Part shown: one piece after another, positions 15,090-23,268 of the stretch
Layout: the number at the start of each line of letters is the position of its first letter
Position numbering within the stretch: position 1 is the first letter of the stretch
Source: Deltaproteobacteria bacterium
GTDB lineage: Bacteria; Desulfobacterota; DSM-4660; Desulfatiglandales; HGW-15
Direction: 5' to 3'
Length of the DNA: 64,000 nucleotides
NCBI GenBank assembly: GCA_016931115.1
Contig: JAFGFM010000038.1
Span: 1 to 64,000, forward strand
Made by a program: the position numbers and the translations under genes
The notes under the pieces: generated by a model
Databases searched by the model: none
The model's input: only the letters and a program-made list of their open reading frames with translations
What the model was told of the DNA's origin: nothing

Positions 15090-17072
15090 TTAATTATTCA
15101 ATGCAGACTGTTCATTAAGCCATTGAATAAGAGTACTTTTTACCCGGTCAGTATATGGGTCTGACATTGTCAGCCCATTGGCATAAAGAGTCCCTGTGTA
15201 TGGGTTAACCATATTGTTGAAGACTGCCTGAACCTCAAGGTGCCCACCAAGATAATAAACAGGGTGCAGCAGTGTAAGACGGCTGTCTGTGCCGCTCTCT
15301 GCCGCAAGAGGAATAAGCCTGTTCATAACCGGCCTTGACCCCCATTGTATGGGAGGTGAAACCTGGGTATCATTATCAACCCTTACTATTGTATCCTCAA
15401 CACTGTGTACTATCCAGAGAGGAAGAGAGACAAAATTATTTATCTCATCACTATCAGGATCAGGCATAAAACGACCCGGGGGTGCAACAGGAAAGGCAGC
15501 TGCAAAAAAATCAGGACGCTCCCTGATGGCGAGCCATACCATGCCTCCCCCGATAGAAAAACCGCCCAGATATACTCTGTCAGTATCTACATCTGGATTT
15601 TCAGAGATAAATTCATCAATTGCCCTGAAAAGAGGTTCAACCTGTTTTTGATTCCAGCGCATTGCATGCCCTTCGGCAAAATCTTCATTAGAGCGCGGTA
15701 CCATAACATAGGCACCACCTGCTGCAAACAGCGGCTGATAGATATCCGCAAATTTTGTAAGCCCAGTATCATTTATAAGACTGCTCCAGACATTTGCACC
15801 GCCTCCTGAGCCATGAAGCCATACCAGCAGGGGGAATTTACCATTGGGACTTGAAGAGGGAACATGAGGAACAAAAGAGGCATATTCAATGGAAAGACCT
15901 GTAACTGGGTCAACCGGCCCTTCTGAAGGAGTAAACTTCTTGACGATTTCAAGCTGTTTCAGGTTTGCAGTTGTTGGATTTGTTGAGTCAGCAGCTGCTG
16001 CACCCGGATATGTCGGTGGAGTAGTGGAGTCTGTGAATGAAACAAACATATGGCTTATTTTTCCCCAGGAATTGAGCAGAAGCCAGTATCTGCCATTCCA
16101 GCTGAAAGGGATATCGTTGATAGAAATCTCGAAACCTGCCTCTGCAAACTGGGAATCAATCCTGTATATCCTTGCATCATCAGCAAAGGTGTATTCAATA
16201 TCTTCGATGCCAAGGGTTATTCGATTATCGACTGCCCTGTTAAGCGAGTACCCCTGTATAATGCCCGGATATTCAGTAACAGGTGTGGAAATTGGTGTGC
16301 CTTCATCATATTCCGCTGTCCGGTTATATATACCCAATGAGGCAGTCAGAAACATCCCGTCAAAGGTATAGGCAGAGGGAAGAACAGGAAGAACCTGGGG
16401 TATACCATCAGCTATTACTGTCCAGTTATATCGTTCAACAGCCCATTGGGGAGTATAGACAGGGGCACGCTTTCCGGTAAACACTACACCTGTAAAAGGT
16501 CTTTCAATTACTGTAACTGTAACAGCGTTTGATCGCCCGATCCTCTTACCTTGATCCCATATCTGCAGGTATATCTCATACACATCTGATCTGGCAAAGA
16601 GTATATCAAGATCATCTGAACTGAAAATCCCTGTATCACCATCCTCTTTGCATGGACATTTGATCCTGTGAAAGCATGATAAAGGAGATTTGCTCTTAGC
16701 GGCAGGCGGAAGCTTCACCTTTGTTTGCCTGCACAAGTTTTTGATCTTATGATCACAACATTTATGGCTGTGCAGACAGATATCAGTGAGATACTTTGCC
16801 CCCTTTGTCTTTTCTATCAATTCACCTGTGGCCGGGTTTTTTTCCTTGATAACAGGGACAACGTATACCCTTGGAAATGAGCTGCGTATAGCTGTAATGT
16901 CCAGATCAAACAGGACAGGTTCACCAGGATAAATCTCAATTGTTGCGGGGGTTTGGCCATCTGGAAAACTGAGAGTCGCCTCTGAAACCATTTTGGCACT
17001 GCCTGCATGGGCAAATACCGGCATCATAGCCATAATAGCTATGATGCTGAAAAAAGATAAGAGTTTCTTCAT
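15090..17072 (-). CDS. Secreted alpha/beta hydrolase (esterase/peptidase-like)
   Basis: The 660-residue protein has a signal peptide (MKKLLSFFSIIAIMAMM...AHA). The C-terminal third is an alpha/beta hydrolase of the PHB-depolymerase/prolyl-oligopeptidase type: LVWLHGSGGGANVW (oxyanion loop), the nucleophile elbow GFSIGGGM (Ser), an Asp in SVEDTIVRVDN and a His in YLGGHLEVQ. The N-terminal part is beta-rich and contains an unusual run of His and Cys (CLHSHKCCDHKIKNLC, later CFHRIKCPC) that could bind metal. The ATG at 17072 has AAGGA six bases upstream and was preferred over a start 15 bases earlier. Substrate is unknown; the protein is probably extracellular or periplasmic. Confidence 0.82.
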   Translation of the reverse strand: MKKLLSFFSIIAIMAMMPVFAHAGSAKMVSEATLSFPDGQTPATIEIYPGEPVLFDLDITAIRSSFPRVYVVPVIKEKNPATGELIEKTKGAKYLTDICLHSHKCCDHKIKNLCRQTKVKLPPAAKSKSPLSCFHRIKCPCKEDGDTGIFSSDDLDILFARSDVYEIYLQIWDQGKRIGRSNAVTVTVIERPFTGVVFTGKRAPVYTPQWAVERYNWTVIADGIPQVLPVLPSAYTFDGMFLTASLGIYNRTAEYDEGTPISTPVTEYPGIIQGYSLNRAVDNRITLGIEDIEYTFADDARIYRIDSQFAEAGFEISINDIPFSWNGRYWLLLNSWGKISHMFVSFTDSTTPPTYPGAAAADSTNPTTANLKQLEIVKKFTPSEGPVDPVTGLSIEYASFVPHVPSSSPNGKFPLLVWLHGSGGGANVWSSLINDTGLTKFADIYQPLFAAGGAYVMVPRSNEDFAEGHAMRWNQKQVEPLFRAIDEFISENPDVDTDRVYLGGFSIGGGMVWLAIRERPDFFAAAFPVAPPGRFMPDPDSDEINNFVSLPLWIVHSVEDTIVRVDNDTQVSPPIQWGSRPVMNRLIPLAAESGTDSRLTLLHPVYYLGGHLEVQAVFNNMVNPYTGTLYANGLTMSDPYTDRVKSTLIQWLNEQSALNN

Positions 17073-17087
17073 GTGAGTTCCTTTCAA

Positions 17088-17436
17088 ATGCAGCCCGAAA
17101 GCCCTGCCCTGGTTAGAAACCTTGCAGCCTGCACATCAGTATTAACGGTTAGCTTCTACTCTTTTTAATTATTTTTTCTTTTTATATTGCCTTTAGCAGT
17201 TACAGCCTGTTTCACTGTGTGAAATTTGCTTAATAACAACAGGAAGACAACTGAAATAGGACATGCCGATTATATATAACCTGAAAAACCGGATGCTTCA
17301 TCTCCTGATAACAGCATGCCAGGTCGTACTGTTATTACCAGAAGATAGCCATCTATTTCATATATTGGTATATAGTTGCCCAAATCATGCAAGTCAAATG
17401 AATATGCTTATATTTATTGTCGTTTTATCTGGCAAA
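17088..17436. other. Intergenic stretch without a gene
   Basis: No convincing coding frame is seen in these 349 bases. The only notable structure is a short perfect inverted repeat, TTTCAC-TGT-GTGAAA at 17210-17224, which could be an operator upstream of the minus-strand hydrolase gene. T-rich sequence lies just before it. Confidence 0.35.
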
Positions 17437-17811
17437 CTAGCTTGAATAGCGCAAATGCATCTCTTTCTTTATCAGACTTTGCATAATACGTAATGCATTG
17501 AGCCTGTTTTGCTGCAATGTGTGATGAGAGGTTCCCTGCAGTAATTTTGTCTGAGTTTTCTCAACCTTACTTATCATCGAAGAATCTGCATGGAGGGCTT
17601 CATGTAATTCGCCCTGTGTAAATTCATTTTTATTCTGTGTATCCCCTGTAATCAGCGCTGCTGCATAACGTAATGCCTTGAGGTTATCTCTCAGCATTTT
17701 ATACTGCCATGTTTCCGGTTCAAGTTTCTGCTGGGCCTTTTCAGACTTGCTTATAAGCGAAGATATAGGCTTAAGTGCTTCCTGTAATTCCATTTCTGTG
17801 AAGTTATACAT
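17437..17811 (-). CDS. Hypothetical protein made of two tandem helical repeats
   Basis: The 124-residue protein is an internal duplication of about 55 residues: FTEMELQEALKPISSLISKSEK...ALRYAAALI in the first half and FTQGELHEALHADSSMISKVEK...ALRIMQSLI in the second. Both halves share the pattern F-T-x-x-E-L-x-E-A-L-x-x-x-S-S-x-I-S-K-x-E-K. It is all helical by composition, with no signal peptide. No family is recognised. It is 6 bases downstream of the small lipoprotein gene and probably cotranscribed with it. Confidence 0.6.
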   Translation of the reverse strand: MYNFTEMELQEALKPISSLISKSEKAQQKLEPETWQYKMLRDNLKALRYAAALITGDTQNKNEFTQGELHEALHADSSMISKVEKTQTKLLQGTSHHTLQQNRLNALRIMQSLIKKEMHLRYSS

Positions 17812-17817
17812 TGTCTT

Positions 17818-18096
17818 TTACTTATCGTCATTATTCTTGATATCGTTTATCGTTTCCTTTGTCCCTTTTCCAATAGCTTTGACTGTATCTCTTGTTGCGT
17901 GGCCTACTTTTTTCGCTACATCTTTGGATGTATGACCAATTTCTGTCGTTACCTCTTTGGTGGTATGACCTATTTCTGTTGTTACCTCTTTGGTCGTATG
18001 ACCTACATCTTTACCCGCTTCTTTCATCTTAACACAGGAGACCAGTAAGAATATTGCCACAAAATAGATAAACGATTTAATAATGTTTTTATTCAA
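17818..18096 (-). CDS. Small lipoprotein with 11-residue amphipathic repeats
   Basis: The 92-residue protein has a lipoprotein signal (IYFVAIFLLVSC, lipobox LVSC) and a mature part built of repeats near TTKEVTTEIGH (about five copies, drifting to KDVAKKVGHATRDTVKAIG). Eleven-residue repeats of this kind form amphipathic helices like those in LEA-type and apolipoprotein-like stress proteins. Function in bacteria is generally unproven. It is likely membrane-anchored in the periplasm and is followed immediately by a gene for a second, helical repeat protein. Confidence 0.72.
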   Translation of the reverse strand: MNKNIIKSFIYFVAIFLLVSCVKMKEAGKDVGHTTKEVTTEIGHTTKEVTTEIGHTSKDVAKKVGHATRDTVKAIGKGTKETINDIKNNDDK

Positions 18097-18280
18097 TTTT
18101 CATTACACCTCATTAGAATTTTAAAATTGTATAACACCAGGCCCATTGATGCGAAGCATCCACTTGAGCAACTTGTAGGCAACCAGATGTTAACAGCTTT
18201 CTAACATTGACTATACTACAACATCGAGAACCTTTTTTCTACTGGTAACGTTCTTCCTTCCATGGATCTGCAGAGTTACT

Positions 18281-18934
18281 TTAACCCTGTCTTTCCCAGT
18301 ATCCTGGTTCATCACGAGAGCTGATTTTTATAGCCTCCAGCCACTTGGCGCTTTTGTAAAAATAACGATCAGGAACCAAAGCACGCACAGGTGCGCCGTT
18401 TTCCTTTGGTAATTTATCACCAAAAAAACTATGTGCAAGGATTACATTATCTTTATTGATCTCGCTGATTGGAATATTACTGGTGTATCCTGCGGCAGCC
18501 TTGAAGATGATGAACTTCCCATTTTTACGAGGTTTTACTATATCCATGATTGTTGACAGGCGAACTCCGCTCCATTTAGAATCCAGAAGTGTCCAGCCTG
18601 TAACGCAGTGAATATCACAGGTGATCTGCACCTGTTCCAGGTTGAGCAGCTCCTGAAAGGAAAGAACGATCGGCCTTTCAACTTCACCATCGATACTCAG
18701 TCTCCAGTTTGCAACAGTAGCGGTTCCGGGCGTGCCACCCATATCCTGAATTTTTTCGATCGCTGCCTGTCCTGGAGGTAAGCGGGGTTTACCGTCTGGT
18801 CTAATGGATGCGGCCAAGACACGTTGCTCCGCTTCCGCAAGCCTGATGAAGGTTCCGGGTAATCCGATGCTTATTATGGTTCCGCCTGCGGCGGCGAGAA
18901 AGGTACGTCTGGATATCTTAAGATCTTTTTCCAT
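18281..18934 (-). CDS. Tat-exported molybdopterin-binding oxidoreductase (sulfite oxidase fold)
   Basis: The 217-residue protein has a twin-arginine signal (SRRTFLAAAGG) and the oxidoreductase molybdopterin-binding domain: a cysteine ligand in CDIHCVTGW, SGVRLSTIMD, and RALVPDRYFYKSAKWLEAI near the end. These match the sulfite oxidase/YedY (MsrP) fold (PF00174). The catalytic Cys would coordinate molybdenum. It is shorter than MsrP (about 300) and lacks the dimerisation domain of sulfite oxidase, so it belongs to the compact periplasmic subgroup. No cytochrome partner gene is adjacent. A GGAG lies upstream of the ATG. Confidence 0.87.
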   Translation of the reverse strand: MEKDLKISRRTFLAAAGGTIISIGLPGTFIRLAEAEQRVLAASIRPDGKPRLPPGQAAIEKIQDMGGTPGTATVANWRLSIDGEVERPIVLSFQELLNLEQVQITCDIHCVTGWTLLDSKWSGVRLSTIMDIVKPRKNGKFIIFKAAAGYTSNIPISEINKDNVILAHSFFGDKLPKENGAPVRALVPDRYFYKSAKWLEAIKISSRDEPGYWERQG

Positions 18935-19303
18935 TTTCCCCTCCTTTTAAGTTACGCTGGCCTCGCTATAAGCTTCTGTCTTCGTCAAAGACTACGGCGT
19001 GACAAAATGACGGGATAAAATAGTAAGGCTTTGAAGCCCCCTGTTTATAAATCCGGTTAATAAGGATAGATATATTAAAGGAAATACCGGTAAACGGCAA
19101 GCGCCTTTATATATTATATGCCCCAGGCGATTATTGTTTCATTCCCTTTTAAACGAGGTCAGCTATGAACCTGGAAAACTGTTCGATATTTTGTCTTACG
19201 GCTTACACCAAATTTAGGTTATTGTGTCAAATGATTTTTAGGTTTTTAGGTTTAAGGATATTTAGGTTTAAATGTCACAACGAATTTCCACCCCCACCTG
19301 CTT
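18935..19303. other. Intergenic stretch with TTTAGGTTT direct repeats
   Basis: No gene is supported in these 369 bases. Four imperfect copies of TTTAGGTTT occur at about 19213-19270. The low-complexity character and the neighbouring broken gene suggest a recombination-prone or decaying region. Confidence 0.4.
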
Positions 19304-19611
19304 CTACAGTGCATCAACTTTGTCCAGGAACGCGACTATATCTTTTTCAAAGGCTGTAACACTATTGTTTAGGAGTTAAAGACAATGGCAAGTTTGAGAT
19401 CACGGGCTTTGAGCTCATCAGGAAACAGGGCAAAGTAGGTCACATCAAAATATCCCTGGTATAACCCCGAGACAGCTCTGTCACCCAGCTTATCTGCGAA
19501 CACCGCCCGCAATCGGGACATGTATGATACAATCCCCCAGTATGCCCGCTGTATAGACCCATCCTTTAGACGTATTTGTAATTCCTTGATATCTTTGTCC
19601 AGTGCATTCAT
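19304..19611 (-). pseudogene. DUF7000-like gene with an internal deletion
   Basis: The first 80 codons (MNALDKDIKELQIRLKDG...YQGYFDVTYFALFPDELKARDLKLAIVFNS) resemble the N-terminal half of a small family that I know as DUF7000, whose full length is about 160-180 residues. The frame stops at 19369. Directly downstream, in another frame, AFEKDIVAFLDKVDAL and a TAG at 19304-19306 look like the family's C-terminus. About 70 middle codons appear to be missing. The family name is from memory; the truncation is visible in the sequence. Genes of this type often occur as integron cassettes, which fits the adjacent attC-like site. Confidence 0.6.
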
Positions 19612-19733
19612 ATAGTTAAATCCATTTCCTGACTTTTTTTAATTACCGTGACCTGCAAAAATAGGACACTGTTATGTTATAAGGTTCGTTCTGTTTTACT
19701 TAATAACCTTGCAACATGCCCCTTCATTTTCAC

Positions 19734-19796
19734 TTATAACGTTGCTTTTCAGCGGGCGCGCGCTTTTTGCGCTCCGCTGCAAAAGCCTTGTTAGCA
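19734..19796 (-). other. Integron attC-like recombination site
   Basis: On the minus strand this 63-base stretch begins TGCTAAC and ends GTTATAA, the expected R''/R' box positions with AAC and GTT cores. Between them GCTTTT pairs with AAAAGC and CAGCGG pairs with CCGCTG, leaving one unpaired G as an extrahelical base, then a GCGC/GCGC tip with an AAAAA loop. Unpaired AAG/AAC spacers flank the outer boxes. This is the architecture of attC sites. It lies just past the truncated cupin gene in the same orientation, as cassettes are built. No integrase gene is in the window. Confidence 0.6.
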
Positions 19797-19865
19797 TCAA
19801 CCTCTTTAATTTCATCGATTATATCAAATGTCATTAATAAAATCCATTATTACAAATATTAACAT

Positions 19866-20090
19866 TTAGATATCAACCTTTTCAATAATCATGAGACTTT
19901 TGCCTTTGATGATGTAATAACACTGTTCCGGCTCATGATTATGAACTGGTTGTTCTGAGCCAACAGGAATCTCTGATATTTGTAAAGAGAGGTTTTTGGA
20001 TACGGCAGCATGTGGGCTTATCAGCATCCATGATCTTAACATTTTGAGGTCTCCGATAGAATTTGAATTATGCTTGTTGAGAACTTTCAT
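19866..20090 (-). CDS. Cupin-domain protein, C-terminally truncated
   Basis: The 74-residue protein has the first cupin motif PVHNHEPEQCYYIIKGKS (G-x5-H-x-H-x3,4-E pattern with two metal-binding His and a Glu). The second cupin motif, which normally follows about 20-40 residues later, is absent: the frame stops after MIIEKVDI. A full single-domain cupin is about 100-120 residues. The start was set at the second of two tandem ATGs (20090), which has AAAAGG at proper spacing. It starts 10 bases after the DUF2238 stop. The truncation sits beside the attC-like site. Confidence 0.6.
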   Translation of the reverse strand: MKVLNKHNSNSIGDLKMLRSWMLISPHAAVSKNLSLQISEIPVGSEQPVHNHEPEQCYYIIKGKSLMIIEKVDI

Positions 20091-20100
20091 CATTACCTTT

Positions 20101-20733
20101 TTAGGTTTGCCCCTCTTTCTTTTCAAAAACAGGTTTTCGTAAAACAAAATAAAATATCACGGCGGTCAGAGCTCCCAGGGTATCGGCCAGCATGTCTTTT
20201 TGAGCATCCCAGATATCTCCCTGGCTCCCCAGATAGGCTGCGCCGGCAGCAGGGTCGGACAATGCGGCATATATCCACTCCACCAGTTCATAGGTCATGG
20301 CAATGGTTGCAATACAAAAAACCGGATATGTGAAAAGGAGAAATCTATTTCTTACCAGGCGTTTTCCCCACAGCAATTCGGCTATTGCAAAGGCATAAAA
20401 GCCCACGGAGAAATGTGCTACCCGGTCAAAATGGTTCCTGGAAAAATGAAAAAGATGGGTAATCCAATCAAACGGCACCAAAGCAAAGGTCCAGTGCCCG
20501 CCAATGGTATGCAAATAGATCAGAACAAACATTAGCGCATAAGCCGTTTTGGAAAAAATGATTTTTTTCAGATAGAGAAGGATGATCACTGCAAGGATGA
20601 TCCAGACTGTCAGATTCTCGACAAACCAGGTGGCCCTATCCACCGGATGAATCGCAAGTATAATAAACAACACTGCATAGGCCGCTAACAGCCATATTAA
20701 AAATTTCACTGATCCTTTATCTGATCTGCTCAT
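20101..20733 (-). CDS. DUF2238 (YjdF-like) membrane protein
   Basis: The 210-residue protein has about five to six membrane segments (FLIWLLAAYAVLFIILAI, LTVWIILAVIILLYL, ALMFVLIYLHTIGGHWT and others). It also has the family landmarks FDRVAHFSVGF, YELVEWIYA and WDAQKDMLADTLGA of DUF2238/YjdF proteins. The charged and His residues on the conserved loops suggest ion or lipid handling, but the function is unknown. It is complete in length. It precedes the truncated cupin gene on the same strand. Confidence 0.87.
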   Translation of the reverse strand: MSRSDKGSVKFLIWLLAAYAVLFIILAIHPVDRATWFVENLTVWIILAVIILLYLKKIIFSKTAYALMFVLIYLHTIGGHWTFALVPFDWITHLFHFSRNHFDRVAHFSVGFYAFAIAELLWGKRLVRNRFLLFTYPVFCIATIAMTYELVEWIYAALSDPAAGAAYLGSQGDIWDAQKDMLADTLGALTAVIFYFVLRKPVFEKKEGQT

Positions 20734-20911
20734 ATCTATGCCTTTCCGTTGTGTGCAATATAGTCTAAATTCATAACCATCTGTTACGAAACCTTACATA
20801 TAACTTGATGAAAACATACCCGGTGAGACCTGGGCATTATGGAAAATGGTGTGAGGTATGTCAATAGGTTTTGGATTGATGTCGAGAGATGACAGAACTC
20901 CTTTATCAAAC

Positions 20912-20939
20912 TTGACATTGCACGTTATTAAAATATTAT
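20912..20939 (+). promoter_or_regulatory. Promoter of the HEPN/MNT pair
   Basis: TTGACA at 20912-20917 and TATTAT at 20934-20939 are 16 bp apart. The site lies about 90 bases upstream of the plus-strand toxin-antitoxin pair. The rest of the 20734-21026 gap holds no gene I can support. Confidence 0.5.
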
Positions 20940-21026
20940 ATAGACGTTTATTTTTTTACATAAGGCATAAAAAATGAACCTCTATTGAAAAGACATATCC
21001 TGAATTTTAAACAAAAGGAAACAACA

Positions 21027-21428
21027 ATGAACAAAAGCAAGGATATCCGCTGGAAACAAAGGTTTCAGAATTTTGAAAAATCCTTTCTGCTTTTAAAAAG
21101 AACCCTCGATATAAAAAAACCATCCGAGGCGGAAAGAGGAGGATTGATTCAGTTTTATGAGATGACCTTTGAACTCGCCTGGAAATTATTAAGAGATTAT
21201 TTGTATGAACAGGGTTTTAATGTCAATTCACCAAGAGAAGCGATTAAACAGGCATACCAATCTGAGATAATTGAAAATGGTCAGGACTGGATCGACGCCC
21301 TTGAGGACAGAAACCTCACCACGCACACCTATGATGAAGAGACGGCTCTCAAGGTTGTAAAGGCAATTAAGGGATCATATTTTCCATTATTGAATGCCCT
21401 TTATACAAGGGTTAAAAGAGAGATCTAA
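21027..21428 (+). CDS. HEPN-domain toxin of HI0074 type
   Basis: The 133-residue protein is of the HI0074 'nucleotidyltransferase substrate-binding' type: helical, with QFYEMTFELAWKLLRDYL and the HEPN active-site motif R-x4-H in DRNLTTHTYDE. HEPN toxins are RNases or are silenced by AMPylation from their partner nucleotidyltransferase. The ATG at 21027 has AAGGA upstream; an earlier ATG at 20985 lacks a site. The nucleotidyltransferase gene begins two bases after its stop, so the pair is coupled. The motif is intact, which suggests a working toxin. Confidence 0.85.
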   Translation: MNKSKDIRWKQRFQNFEKSFLLLKRTLDIKKPSEAERGGLIQFYEMTFELAWKLLRDYLYEQGFNVNSPREAIKQAYQSEIIENGQDWIDALEDRNLTTHTYDEETALKVVKAIKGSYFPLLNALYTRVKREI

Positions 21429-21430
21429 GG

Positions 21431-21736
21431 ATGGAAAACGGCCTTAAGGATAGAGATATAGAAAACATCATCAGGGCATCAAGAGAGTTACCTGAAATAG
21501 AAGAGGTAATATTATTTGGGTCCAGGGCAAAAGGAATCCAAAAAAATGGCTCGGATGTTGATCTTGCCATTAAGGGAAGGAATATAACAGATAAGACCAC
21601 AAAACGTCTCAGCTCCAAATTGAACGAAGAATTACCTCTTCCATATTTTATAGATATAGTCAATTACGAAACGATCCGAAATCAAGCCCTTGCAGAACAT
21701 ATTGATAGAGTGGGCAAAATAATTTACAGCAAATGA
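21431..21736 (+). CDS. MNT-type nucleotidyltransferase antitoxin
   Basis: The 101-residue protein has the minimal nucleotidyltransferase signature GS-x10-DxD: FGSRAKGIQKNGSDVDLAI. It is the usual partner of HI0074-type HEPN toxins (MntA-like). It is expected to transfer AMP to a tyrosine of the toxin and inactivate it, as shown for other HEPN/MNT pairs. A second GS-x10-DxD protein of a different lineage is encoded at 23255. Confidence 0.85.
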   Translation: MENGLKDRDIENIIRASRELPEIEEVILFGSRAKGIQKNGSDVDLAIKGRNITDKTTKRLSSKLNEELPLPYFIDIVNYETIRNQALAEHIDRVGKIIYSK

Positions 21737-21825
21737 AAATATACCCTCCTAAGAACGTCTTGATTTAACACATTGTTTTAAGTAAACTTATCAGTAACTT
21801 TTTGCGCAGGAGAAATATAGAAACA

Positions 21826-22056
21826 ATGGAACAGATTATTAATATTCATGTGGAGAAATTACCTGAAGGGGTTTTTCTTGCTACTTCAGACGATGTACCT
21901 GGCCTGGTAGCTCAAGGCAGAACTGCTACAGAGGCAATTGAGATTGCGCGCGATGTCGCAAGAAAACTCATGGAAGCACGGGCTGAAAGAAAAGGTGACT
22001 TAAATCTTACAGAGATCAAGGATTCTTTCGATTACCCTCTGATAGTGAGTGCATAA
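21826..22056 (+). CDS. hicB: HicB-like antitoxin
   Basis: The 76-residue protein has the partial RNase H-like fold of HicB: INIHVEKLPEGVFLATSDDVPGLVAQGRTATEAIEIARDVARKL (given as its landmarks VPGLVAQGRT and EAIEIARDVA). It lacks a long C-terminal DNA-binding helix-turn-helix, which many HicB proteins carry, so operator binding is uncertain. The ATG at 21826 is favoured by the family's usual N-terminus. It lies directly upstream of hicA, the reverse of the E. coli hicA-hicB order. Confidence 0.8.
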   Translation: MEQIINIHVEKLPEGVFLATSDDVPGLVAQGRTATEAIEIARDVARKLMEARAERKGDLNLTEIKDSFDYPLIVSA

Positions 22057-22057
22057 T

Positions 22058-22285
22058 ATGGGAAGATTGGCAGGTTTTCGCTATCGAGAAATAACCAAAA
22101 GGCTCAAAGAACTCGGATTTGCTTTTGACAGACAAGCGGCAGGCAGCCATGAGATTTGGTACAACGAAATCGTTGATCGGTATACAACTATCCCCAATCA
22201 TCCAGGTGATATACCTGAAGGAACACTTCGTGCTATCCTTAAACAAGCAGGCATTGCTCCTGATATATTCCTGAAAAATAAATAA
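22058..22285 (+). CDS. hicA: HicA-like mRNA interferase toxin
   Basis: The 75-residue protein has the double-stranded-RNA-binding-like HicA fold. It shows REITKRLKELGFAFDRQ, then the catalytic histidine in AAGSHEIWYN and the IPNHPGDIPEGTLRAILKQAG segment. HicA cleaves mRNA and is neutralised by HicB. The ATG at 22058 follows the hicB stop by one base. Length and motif are complete. It is one of four toxin-antitoxin modules in 3.5 kb. Confidence 0.87.
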   Translation: MGRLAGFRYREITKRLKELGFAFDRQAAGSHEIWYNEIVDRYTTIPNHPGDIPEGTLRAILKQAGIAPDIFLKNK

Positions 22286-22341
22286 AGAGAAAAAACCTTC
22301 AATCCCAGTGCCCTCTGTGGTGAAATAAAAGATAGGTTCTG

Positions 22342-22872
22342 CTATCTCTTCCCAAACCCATTAAAATGAACCCTCTCATATTTAAGGCTCTCCTTTTTAT
22401 GGGGCGCCAATTTTTCTGCCGGGTAACCTATTGCAATTATTGACAGCACTGCCATTTCATCAGGCAGGTTGAGGATTGATGCCACATACTCTTCTGATGT
22501 AATCTCTTCAGAATAATTTCTTTTTCTTAACTGTATCCAGCAGGCACCTAACCCCAGTGCCTCTGCCGCAAGGTAAATATGTGTTGAGGCAATGGAGGTA
22601 TCCTCTATCCAGACATCGCTCTTCGTATTATCCGCACACACTACAATACCAATGGCAGCGCCCTTTAAAAATGCAGAGCCATGCTGTTTTACCTTTGAGA
22701 GTTTTTCTAGCAGCGTTTTGTCATTTATAACAATAAACTCCCAGGGGTCTCTTCCCATTGAGGATGGCGACCTTAATGCTGCCTCTATTATTGTATCAAC
22801 CTTTTCCTCTTCAACAGGCATCTCCTCAAACTTTCGTATGCTCCTTCTTTTGATTATTTCCGGCATTACCAT
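22342..22872 (-). CDS. Nitroreductase family protein
   Basis: The 176-residue protein has the flavin-binding pattern of nitroreductase-family enzymes: RRSIRKFEEMPV near the start, AALRSPSSMGRDPWEFIVI, EDTSIASTHIYLAAEALGLGACW and a C-terminal IAIGYPAEKLAPHKK. These FMN enzymes reduce nitro compounds, quinones or other acceptors with NAD(P)H. Substrate cannot be told. It sits between toxin-antitoxin modules but is itself an ordinary chromosomal type. A GGAG lies upstream of the start. Confidence 0.9.
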   Translation of the reverse strand: MVMPEIIKRRSIRKFEEMPVEEEKVDTIIEAALRSPSSMGRDPWEFIVINDKTLLEKLSKVKQHGSAFLKGAAIGIVVCADNTKSDVWIEDTSIASTHIYLAAEALGLGACWIQLRKRNYSEEITSEEYVASILNLPDEMAVLSIIAIGYPAEKLAPHKKESLKYERVHFNGFGKR

Positions 22873-22929
22873 TGTTTATTTCTCCTTTGTTATCATGCTG
22901 GTTAAATTAACAGAGTTGCGGTCAGGTGT

Positions 22930-23268
22930 CTATTCACCAAGTATTTTTTTTAGTTCTTTTACAAGGAGGGGCAGGTCTACTTCTATTGTATCCCAGAGGA
23001 TATCAATATCCAATTGATCATATCCATGAATAAGCCTGTTACGCATTCCAACTACTTGAGTCAATGGGATAGTGGGGTACTTTTCATAGTCTTCGTCCCT
23101 GATCTTCGCTGCCGCTTCACCGATAACTTCGACCAGCCGTATTAATGCCAACTCAAGCATTCTTTCATGTTTCAAGCTTGTTCGAGATTTTCCTTTTATT
23201 AAAGATATTGCCTCCTCAGCATTATCAAGCATATGCCGCAATCGATAATGCAAATCATAATGCGGCAT
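22930..23268 (-). CDS. hepT: HepT-like HEPN toxin (DUF86)
   Basis: The 112-residue protein is a DUF86/HepT RNase toxin. It is helical, with the R-x4-H motif followed by Tyr in MRNRLIHGYDQ; the Tyr is the residue AMPylated by the MntA antitoxin in characterised pairs. Its gene overlaps the end of the upstream MntA gene by 14 bases. All key residues are present. It is unrelated in sequence to the HI0074-type HEPN protein at 21027. Confidence 0.87.
   Translation of the reverse strand: MPHYDLHYRLRHMLDNAEEAISLIKGKSRTSLKHERMLELALIRLVEVIGEAAAKIRDEDYEKYPTIPLTQVVGMRNRLIHGYDQLDIDILWDTIEVDLPLLVKELKKILGE

Noticed and set aside
17263..17445. A plus-strand frame of 60 codons in the gap before the repeat protein gene.
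   Set aside because: No ribosome binding site, hydrophobic chance-like composition and no recognised family.
19165..19359. A plus-strand frame of 64 codons beside the broken DUF7000-like gene.
   Set aside because: It runs through TTTAGGTTT repeats and has no ribosome site or family.
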